Positions 1-3,560 of a DNA stretch of 5,494 nucleotides are shown in pieces. The stretch spans positions 23,269 through 28,762 of the forward strand of contig DIWQ01000023.1 in assembly GCA_002423555.1 (NCBI GenBank). The letters are read 5' to 3'. The position numbers and the translations under genes were made by a program. This stretch comes from Patescibacteria group bacterium UBA6102 (lineage in GTDB: Bacteria; Patescibacteriota; Minisyncoccia; Minisyncoccales; UBA5738). Position 1 is the first letter of the stretch, and every line of letters starts with the position of its first letter. The notes under the pieces are model-generated. The model was not told the DNA's origin. It saw nothing but the letters and a program-made list of their open reading frames with translations, and did not search any database.

Positions 1-505
1 GATGGTGTGGCAAAATCCGCTCATTTTGCGTTTTGATGTCGGATTCCAATTGTCGTTTTTGGCGGTGCTGGGAATGGTGTTTTTCGCGCGGCCGGTTGAG
101 AAGAAAATCGGTTTTGTCCGTCCGAAATTCGCGCGCCAAGCGTTATCGGTGGCGCTGGCGGCGCAGATTTTCACTCTGCCTCTGGTGGTTTATAATTTCG
201 GTTATGTTTCGTCTTACGGGTTGCTCGCCAACGTTTTGGTGGAGCCGCTGGTGTCGTTTATCACGATTTACGGATTTGTTTTGGCGATTTGCGGGGCGAT
301 CAGCCCGGTGCTGGGATGGATTCTGTTTTTTCCCATTTGGCTGGCACTGTCCTATTTGCTGGCGGTGAATGATTTCTTCGCCGGGTTGCCCGGCGCCAAA
401 ATGGAATTTGAAGTCGGTTTTTTCTGGCTGGCGCTTGCCTACGCCGTTTTGGCGGCAATCGCCCACAGAATCAAGGAACGCGAAAAACTCGCTTTCCCGC
501 GTTAG
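1..505 (+). CDS. comEC: ComEC/Rec2-type competence channel protein, C-terminal part
   Basis: This is the C-terminal end of a polytopic membrane protein of the ComEC/Rec2 competence family, the inner-membrane channel that passes single-stranded DNA into the cytoplasm during transformation. It is cut by the window edge; the reading frame is already open at position 2. Numbering from there, the family signature is visible as NP (5-6), DVGFQLSFLAVLG (12-24), QIFTLPLVVYNFG (55-67) and a NVLVEPLVSF segment (77-86). About five hydrophobic segments follow one another (roughly 14-28, 48-63, 82-102, 103-121 and 138-154). The protein stops about 13 residues after the last one, in a basic tail (HRIKEREK). 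The C-terminal metallo-beta-lactamase-like domain found in ComEC of Bacillus type is therefore absent. Family assignment is firm. That it acts in DNA uptake is inferred from the family. A palindrome 8 bp past the stop probably ends its transcript. Confidence 0.9.
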   Translation, partial: MVWQNPLILRFDVGFQLSFLAVLGMVFFARPVEKKIGFVRPKFARQALSVALAAQIFTLPLVVYNFGYVSSYGLLANVLVEPLVSFITIYGFVLAICGAISPVLGWILFFPIWLALSYLLAVNDFFAGLPGAKMEFEVGFFWLALAYAVLAAIAHRIKEREKLAFPR

Positions 506-513
506 ACCGCCGG

Positions 514-567
514 AAAATTAAAGGGGTCTATCCCTCGTTACTGCGAGGGTTAGATCCCTTTAATTTT
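514..567. repeat. Long palindromic element, copy 1, probable bidirectional terminator
   Basis: A 24-bp stem (514-537 with 544-567) closes a 6-base loop (TTACTG). The stem has one T-T mismatch (531/550) and one G-T pair (526/555). Its outer ends are A-rich on the left and T-rich on the right, so either strand would give a hairpin followed by a U run. It could therefore terminate comEC transcription from the left and any convergent transcript. The sequence recurs at 2783-2836 with only 3 differences in 54 bases, so it is a dispersed repeat and not only a gene-specific terminator. Confidence 0.85.
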
Positions 568-621
568 TACTAAAATACCATCATAATAGTAATTCAGTAA
601 TAATTTAATGCGATTATACCC

Positions 622-649
622 TTGACAAAATCAGAAAAAGGTGTATAAT
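622..649 (+). promoter_or_regulatory. Strong sigma70-type promoter for the 669-947 gene
   Basis: A perfect -35 TTGACA (622-627) and a perfect -10 TATAAT (644-649) are separated by 16 bp. Transcription should begin near 655-657, so the leader would be only about 13 bases long and the Shine-Dalgarno GGAGG (657-661) would sit at the very 5' end of the message. The 10-mer TTGACAAAAT recurs in the promoter at 2958. Confidence 0.85.
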
Positions 650-668
650 CAAAGACGGAGGAAATGAG

Positions 669-947
669 ATGAAAAAATTAGGTCTAGCAATAGGTCTAGT
701 ATTAATCCTTGTAATTGGATTAATAGGGTTCACGACGGCGGACATCGATATTCCGCCCGTTGAGGAAGAGAGCTTCGGCGGGCGAGTTGGGATAATCCCG
801 ATAATGTTCGCACAGCAGAACCAAACTAATGAGAGTCAGGTCAACTGCACAGTCATCATTTTGATGATGTGCAATTGTACCCCTGATTCTCTTTTTTCTT
901 TTTCAAATGCGAATTTCGTGGAGGTTTGGCCTCCGTTTTTTTATTGA
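669..947 (+). CDS. Small exported or membrane-anchored hypothetical protein
   Basis: A 92-residue protein of unknown function. The start is well supported: GGAGG (657-661) lies 7 bases before ATG 669, and a perfect promoter is just upstream. A second ATG at 664 is only 2 bases from the GGAGG and opens a two-codon frame whose stop overlaps ATG 669, so it is not the start. Residues 1-24 are a signal peptide or anchor: KK, then a long Leu/Ile/Val/Gly run, then TTA before an acidic DIDIPPVEEES stretch. After that come a short hydrophobic part and three cysteines (60, 68, 70; CTVIILMMCNC). The last third is odd. It is encoded by a long hairpin (831-891), its T-tract and a second terminator (920-942), so the final residues (EVWPPFFY) may rarely be made. 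Either the gene is a truncated remnant, or the transcript matters as RNA as well. The exported N-terminus is likely; the C-terminus is doubtful. Confidence 0.6.
   Translation: MKKLGLAIGLVLILVIGLIGFTTADIDIPPVEEESFGGRVGIIPIMFAQQNQTNESQVNCTVIILMMCNCTPDSLFSFSNANFVEVWPPFFY
831..903 (+). terminator. Long compound hairpin with T-tract inside the small ORF
   Basis: An extended imperfect stem: 831-840 (GAGAGTCAGG) pairs with 882-891 (CCTGATTCTC, one G-T pair), 842-844 with 875-877, 846-851 with 868-873, and 853-858 with 862-867 around a 3-base loop. It is followed at once by T892-897, C, T899-903. This has the form of a Rho-independent terminator, but with an unusually long stem (about 25 pairs), and it lies wholly within the open reading frame. 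Confidence 0.7.
920..942 (+). terminator. Intrinsic terminator
   Basis: GGAGG (920-924), loop TTTGG, CCTCC (930-934), then G and seven T (936-942). It is a compact second terminator behind the 831-903 structure. It ends 3 bases before the ORF's stop codon and directly abuts the next promoter at 944. Confidence 0.75.
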
Positions 948-973
948 CACTTGGAAGCGGCATATTGTAATAT
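944..973 (+). promoter_or_regulatory. Promoter for the repeat-protein gene at 1030
   Basis: A perfect -35 TTGACA (944-949) overlaps the TGA stop of the previous ORF. The -10 is either TGTAAT (966-971, 16-bp spacer) or TAATAT (968-973, 18-bp spacer). The -10 region lies inside a small palindrome, CATATT-GT-AATATG (961-974), which could be an operator. Predicted start is near 978-980, giving a leader of about 50 bases. Confidence 0.65.
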
Positions 974-1004
974 GGCATAAAGGTTAAAAGATATGTTAAA
1001 AATC

Positions 1005-1023
1005 ACGAAAACTATTTTTTCGT
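1005..1023 (+). promoter_or_regulatory. Leader inverted repeat just before the start codon
   Basis: ACGAAAA (1005-1011) and TTTTCGT (1017-1023) form a perfect 7-bp inverted repeat with a 5-base loop, ending 6 bases before ATG 1030. No Shine-Dalgarno sequence is visible in this leader. The repeat could be a hairpin that modulates initiation or a protein site. It may also be chance in an AT-rich leader. Confidence 0.35.
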
Positions 1024-1029
1024 AAAATT

Positions 1030-2079
1030 ATGGGAATTGAAACTTTGGAGCCGGAAAAAATTGAATCTCCTGAAAAGCAAGGCGTTATTGAAAATTTGGC
1101 GGGAATGCTTAAGGATCGCACGCGGGGATTTATCGGTAAGGTTGGGGCTTTGGGCATTACGCATCCGAGTGCGCGGGGATTAGCGATGGTTGGCACCTTG
1201 ATGGCGACAAGGATCATGATCGTTGGTACGCCAGATTTTGATTTGCTTACGGGGGGAATGGTGGGATTGGACGAAATGGTTGAGAGTTTTGGGGAGGCAG
1301 TTAGCCAGCAAGGAGTTACTCCGGAAGCCGTTGACATTGACCCGGACAAAGTTTTTTATGATAAGAGTTGGTGGGATAATCCCGGCTACGAAGACAGATG
1401 GCCGGCAGATCCTTCAGCCGGTGAAACGCAACCAGATGTAATAGTTGAAAACAATCTGCACAAAACTAATGAAAAACAGGCCATTGAATGGCTGGGCAAG
1501 GGAAACGAAAATTGGATGGAAAATCCAATAGAAAATAAAAATCAGTCTCCGTATCCTGATGATTCTTTTCCTCCAAATAACGACGATAAAAATTCATTTG
1601 ATACAATCGTCAAAGAGATAAAAAATAATCATGGTAGTTTTAAAGCCGGCGGTACCCAAGAAACCAGTTTTAAAGCCGGCGGTACCCAAGAAACCAGTTT
1701 TAAAGTCGCCGGTACTCAAGAAACTAGTTTTAAAGCCGACGTTGCTCCAAAAGGAGGAATAAGTTTCCCGGGAAGCGGGGAGCAAAATCCTATGGAACTG
1801 GACGAGGTTGGCGAAGGAGAGAATTCAAAGATAGTAGATACGAGTTCAGTTAGCTGCGATGGCAAACCGGAAACTGTAGAAATAGGTAAAGTTGTCCAAG
1901 GCGAAGTTCCAAAAAAAGTAGGAATAGGCGATGCTGTTAATGGTCATAATCAGGAAGCAGTGCCATTGGGAAATCAAGAGAAACCGGAAACAGTGCCATT
2001 GGGCCAAAATCCCGATGGCGGGGATCATAAGAAAATAGCTTATTTGGGAAAGCTTTTGAAGAAAATTAAAGGGTCCTAA
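1030..2079 (+). CDS. Hypothetical protein with decapeptide tandem repeats
   Basis: A 349-residue protein that I do not recognise. No Shine-Dalgarno precedes ATG 1030, but a promoter sits about 60 bp upstream. Four zones can be seen. Residues 25-85 contain the only hydrophobic stretch (about 49-66, GLAMVGTLMATRIMIVG, interrupted by one Arg), possibly a membrane-associated helix. Residues 100-200 are acidic, Asn/Pro/Trp-rich and probably disordered. Residues 203-232 are three copies of SFK(A/V)(G/A)GTQET, plus a decayed fourth at 233. Residues 279-341 carry a looser repeat in which ETVEIG, KKVGIG, EAVPLG, ETVPLG and KIAYLG recur about every 11-20 residues. The protein ends in a basic tail (KLLKKIKGS). 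The lack of a signal peptide, the low complexity and the repeats suggest a scaffold or surface/interaction protein, but no function can be assigned. Codon use is AT-richer than in comEC or the 3561 gene, in keeping with an accessory gene. It may be co-transcribed with the 2151 gene, 71 bp downstream. Confidence 0.7.
   Translation: MGIETLEPEKIESPEKQGVIENLAGMLKDRTRGFIGKVGALGITHPSARGLAMVGTLMATRIMIVGTPDFDLLTGGMVGLDEMVESFGEAVSQQGVTPEAVDIDPDKVFYDKSWWDNPGYEDRWPADPSAGETQPDVIVENNLHKTNEKQAIEWLGKGNENWMENPIENKNQSPYPDDSFPPNNDDKNSFDTIVKEIKNNHGSFKAGGTQETSFKAGGTQETSFKVAGTQETSFKADVAPKGGISFPGSGEQNPMELDEVGEGENSKIVDTSSVSCDGKPETVEIGKVVQGEVPKKVGIGDAVNGHNQEAVPLGNQEKPETVPLGQNPDGGDHKKIAYLGKLLKKIKGS
1636..1752 (+). 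repeat. 30-bp in-frame tandem repeat, 3 copies plus a decayed fourth
   Basis: Units are 1636-1665, 1666-1695 and 1696-1725, each encoding one decapeptide. A fourth, recognisable only in its first half, begins at 1726. Units 1 and 2 are identical at the DNA level, unit 3 differs at a few positions, and unit 4 has diverged. This gradient points to recent duplication at the 5' end of the array and to likely copy-number change between strains. Confidence 0.95.
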
Positions 2080-2086
2080 TTTTTTT
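2062..2086 (+). terminator. Weak AT-stem terminator at the end of the repeat-protein gene
   Basis: AAAATTA (2062-2068) pairs with TAATTTT (2077-2083) around an 8-base loop, with T running on to 2086. The stop TAA lies in the right arm. The stem is all A-T, so it would be a weak terminator at best and may let transcription pass into the 2151 gene. Confidence 0.35.
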
Positions 2087-2150
2087 AAAGCCAAAGTTTT
2101 CTTGGAGTAAAGCAAGAAGGTTGCGGCGAAAAATACTAATTCATAAAACC

Positions 2151-2525
2151 ATGGTTCAAGCTACGCCAAAAATTAAAGATTGCCTGGCCCGTATTTACGA
2201 AATATTGGAATTTACATCCGATGATATTGACGCCACATTGAAAGAGTTAGCCAAGATTCAACAAATTGCGGTGTCAACGGCATTTCTGGGAGTTTTGACT
2301 CCGGAAGAAATTAAAGCAATCAATGACGCGGCGCAGAAGAGTAGTGAGGAGAAAAAGGCAATAATGGAACAAATTGCCAAAGCGCACGCCGGCGATGAAA
2401 ATTTCAAGGTTCGGATGCAGGCGGAAATGAAAAAAGTAAACGACGAGCATATCGCTTATCTCAAAACTCGCGGCGACGATGCGCAAAAAGCCGAAATTGC
2501 CAAAATTCTGGCCGAGATTGAGTAG
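2151..2525 (+). CDS. Small all-helical hypothetical protein
   Basis: A 124-residue soluble protein without signal peptide or membrane segment. Almost the whole sequence is predicted by eye to be helical and charged: 6-46 (helix rich in Lys, Asp, Glu, Leu), then LTPEEIKAIND (49-59), a Lys/Glu/Gln-rich helix (62-80), GDENF (81-85), and a last pair of helices separated by KTRGDD (105-110). From memory, short proteins of this style, with an LTPEEIKAIN motif, occur in Parcubacteria genomes as conserved hypotheticals; I could not check this. ATG 2151 is preferred because the residues before it (from a TTG at 2121) are basic and unlike the rest. The TTG does follow AAGAAGG, but with no spacing. No cysteine pair, metal site or catalytic motif is visible. 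It is followed by a clear terminator at 2551. Function is unknown. Confidence 0.75.
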   Translation: MVQATPKIKDCLARIYEILEFTSDDIDATLKELAKIQQIAVSTAFLGVLTPEEIKAINDAAQKSSEEKKAIMEQIAKAHAGDENFKVRMQAEMKKVNDEHIAYLKTRGDDAQKAEIAKILAEIE

Positions 2526-2550
2526 GCCGTTGCGTTTTTATATTTAACGG

Positions 2551-2582
2551 GGACGATTCTGCGTGATCGTCCTTTTGTGTTT
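2551..2582 (+). terminator. Intrinsic terminator after the 2151 gene
   Basis: GGACGAT (2551-2557) pairs perfectly with ATCGTCC (2566-2572) around an 8-base loop and is followed by TTTTGTGTTT. It lies 25 bp after the stop codon. Confidence 0.75.
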
Positions 2583-2741
2583 GGCGGCCATGATTCTGGC
2601 CTGTCAATTTTTAGGCATATAATAAACGTTATAATGATGTTTTCAGGCAAAATTGTGTGTATATTTTCAAAAGAACCGTAAAAATAAAATTATCCGTGAT
2701 TTTTTTAAATCCAATCGTGCGGCACAGCGGAGCATCGGAAT

Positions 2742-2780
2742 ACCCCGCAACTTTCGCGGTTTGGTAACCACTTACCGGGT
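2742..2780 (+). other. Potential three-way-junction fold
   Basis: ACCC (2742-2745) can pair with GGGT (2777-2780). The bases between can form two adjacent hairpins: CGC (2746-2748) with GCG (2756-2758), and GGTAA (2763-2767) with TTACC (2772-2776) around a CCAC loop. All pairs are Watson-Crick, but the stems are short (4, 3 and 5 bp), so chance is possible. It abuts palindrome copy 2. Confidence 0.3.
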
Positions 2781-2782
2781 TT

Positions 2783-2836
2783 AAAATTAAAGGGGTCTAT
2801 CCCTCGTTACCGCGAGGGTTAGACCCCTTTAATTTC
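2783..2836. repeat. Long palindromic element, copy 2
   Basis: The stem is 2784-2806 with 2813-2835 (23 positions, a single T-T mismatch at 2800/2819) and the loop is TTACCG. It differs from copy 1 (514-567) at 3 of 54 positions. Two are T-to-C changes, at 2811 in the loop and at 2824, which turns copy 1's G-T pair into G-C. The third is the outermost base. The near identity over 2.2 kb, with both copies between genes, shows a dispersed mobile or amplified element of REP type. Confidence 0.9.
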
Positions 2837-2856
2837 GCGCTTAAAATTCTTTTGCC

Positions 2857-2918
2857 AGGGTCTAACCGCTCGCGATTATCCCTCGGATTACCTCGGAAAA
2901 GCGCGAGGGATAGACCCT
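2857..2918. repeat. Diverged palindromic element, copy 3
   Basis: 2857-2874 pairs with 2902-2918 with one A-A mismatch (2865/2910) and one bulge (G2868); the loop of 27 bases is long. Read on the minus strand, it starts with the same GGGTCTATCCCTCG core as copies 1 and 2 and has the mismatch at the same place. Alternatively it is a same-strand copy carrying an insertion: TATCCCTCG and TTACC, both present in copy 2, recur inside the loop (2877-2885 and 2888-2892), and 2879-2885 can pair with 2904-2910. CCTCGG occurs twice in the loop (2881, 2891). Confidence 0.7.
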
Positions 2919-2957
2919 CAAAATACAATCCCCAGTGAGCGGTTACGCGGTTTGGTC

Positions 2958-2986
2958 TTGACAAAATTAAATATATATGCTTTAAT
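2958..2986 (+). promoter_or_regulatory. Promoter for the 2993-3403 gene, likely leaderless
   Basis: -35 TTGACA (2958-2963), 17-bp spacer, -10 TTTAAT (2981-2986, five of six consensus bases). The expected start of transcription, about 7 bases after the -10, falls on or next to the GTG at 2993. It shares the 10-mer TTGACAAAAT with the promoter at 622. Confidence 0.75.
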
Positions 2987-2992
2987 AAGAGC

Positions 2993-3403
2993 GTGAAGTT
3001 AAACTTGGCCATCATCATGGTGGCCGCCAGTGTAATTCTGGCAATGGGACTCGCCGCGGCGAGCTCCATAGAGGGCTCTTTTATAGAAGAGCCGGAAAAC
3101 GAAAGCATTGAGAACATTCAGAAGCAGGTTCAGATAGCTTCCGAAATCAGTAAGTTACGGCAACAGGTACCCAAGGGGTACTCTATTGTCAACGAAAGCA
3201 TAGTGGGCGGCTATTATATCGCCTACTATGACAGTGACGAGGTGGAAACCGTCCCCTGCGAGGAGGACGTCCCCGGGAAGTTCACAGTGTGCTTCCATTT
3301 CGTGGATGACTGTCATGTTATGGTTCACAAGATTGGGTCTAATGAGACCACAATCTATGACCCAAGGGTTTGGAAGCTAGGTAAAGAGTATGGCAAAGGT
3401 TAG
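2993..3403 (+). CDS. Small exported hypothetical protein with a Cys-containing domain
   Basis: A 136-residue protein of unknown function. GTG 2993 is chosen because it gives a complete signal peptide: MKLNLAII, a hydrophobic core to about residue 20, then AAASS as a likely cleavage region near 23-24. ATG 3017 would shorten the signal. There is no Shine-Dalgarno, and the promoter places +1 at the GTG, so the message is probably leaderless. The mature part begins acidic (IEEPENESIE), continues with an amphipathic helix (about 39-58, NIQKQVQIASEISKLRQQ), then a beta-rich part (61-125) with three cysteines (89, 100, 107), one of which must be unpaired or pair between chains. NxS/T triplets occur several times, as in the 669 protein, but this may be chance. 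The stop codon lies in the loop of the terminator. It resembles the 669 gene in promoter, size, export signal and 3' overlap, without clear sequence similarity. Confidence 0.75.
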   Translation: MKLNLAIIMVAASVILAMGLAAASSIEGSFIEEPENESIENIQKQVQIASEISKLRQQVPKGYSIVNESIVGGYYIAYYDSDEVETVPCEEDVPGKFTVCFHFVDDCHVMVHKIGSNETTIYDPRVWKLGKEYGKG

Positions 3404-3420
3404 CCATACTCTCTCTTTTT
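3385..3420 (+). terminator. Intrinsic terminator overlapping the ORF end
   Basis: AGAGTATGGC (3385-3394) pairs perfectly with GCCATACTCT (3403-3412) over an 8-base loop, followed by CTCTTTTT. The TAG stop (3401-3403) sits at the loop/right-arm junction, so the last six codons are part of the terminator. Confidence 0.85.
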
Positions 3421-3462
3421 AATTTCAGGGCGAATAATTCTTTGCCGCCACAAAGCAAATGC

Positions 3463-3492
3463 AAATTACAGGGGTTGAACCCCTGTAAATTT
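3463..3492. repeat. Intergenic palindrome
   Basis: TTACAGGGGTT (3466-3476) and AACCCCTGTAA (3478-3488) are perfectly complementary around G3477. Skipping A3489, AAA (3463-3465) pairs with TTT (3490-3492). It is AT-flanked with a G/C core like the 514/2783 family, but the core differs, so it is a separate element. It may act as a bidirectional terminator between the 2993 gene and the promoter at 3492. Confidence 0.6.
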
Positions 3493-3521
3493 TGGCGCAA
3501 TAAAATTTTTTTTGGTATGAT
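3492..3521 (+). promoter_or_regulatory. Extended -10 promoter for the glycosyltransferase-like gene
   Basis: -10 TATGAT (3516-3521), preceded by TG at -15/-14 (TGGTATGAT, extended -10), behind a T-run. The -35 is weak (TTGGCG, 3492-3497, 18-bp spacer). The predicted start near 3528 gives a leader of about 33 bases without a Shine-Dalgarno sequence. Confidence 0.6.
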
Positions 3522-3560
3522 GTAAGAACGGCAGTTTAATAAAAAAGATTTTCTTTGAAG

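Larger units (their letters stand above)
2755..2956. repeat. 11-bp direct repeats bracketing the palindrome cluster
   Basis: CGCGGTTTGGT occurs at 2755-2765 and again at 2946-2956. The 180 bp between them hold palindrome copies 2 and 3. The arrangement looks like a target-site duplication or a recombination scar around an inserted element. The left copy overlaps the potential three-way junction, and the right copy ends one base before the -35 of the next promoter. Confidence 0.55.
2577..2957. other. Non-coding, hairpin-rich intergenic region
   Basis: About 380 bp without a credible gene. The left half (2583-2740) is mostly AT-rich and holds two TATAAT hexamers (2618-2623 and 2630-2635), but I see no convincing -35 for either. 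The right half (2742-2945) is a dense set of inverted repeats, listed separately. Open frames across it, including one on the minus strand covering 2797-3117, are by-products of the palindromes. Confidence 0.7.

Noticed and set aside
143..466. Minus-strand frame inside comEC
   Set aside because: Shadow of the membrane-protein codons; no start signals and Gln/Arg/His-rich low-complexity translation.
664..672. Two-codon upstream ORF (ATG AGA TGA) overlapping ATG 669 as a translational coupler
   Set aside because: Its ATG is only 2 bases from GGAGG, too close for efficient initiation; most simply chance in ATGAGATGA.
945..980. TGA recoded as an amino acid (as in Gracilibacteria), extending the 669 ORF to 980
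   Set aside because: No long gene here contains an in-frame TGA, and the extension runs through a terminator and the next promoter.
1636..1752. CRISPR-like array
   Set aside because: The 30-bp units are directly adjacent without spacers, are in frame, and encode a decapeptide repeat.
2618..2635. Promoter(s) at the two TATAAT hexamers
   Set aside because: No acceptable -35 at 16-18 bp and no gene or structured transcript start follows; likely AT-rich chance.
2742..2780. tRNA or attC-like site
   Set aside because: There is no acceptor stem, no T-arm consensus, no CCA context and no integron R-box pair; only short stems.
2797..3117. Minus-strand open frame of 106 codons
   Set aside because: It runs through two palindromes and antisense to the signal peptide of the 2993 gene. 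It has no start signals and a composition dictated by the hairpins.
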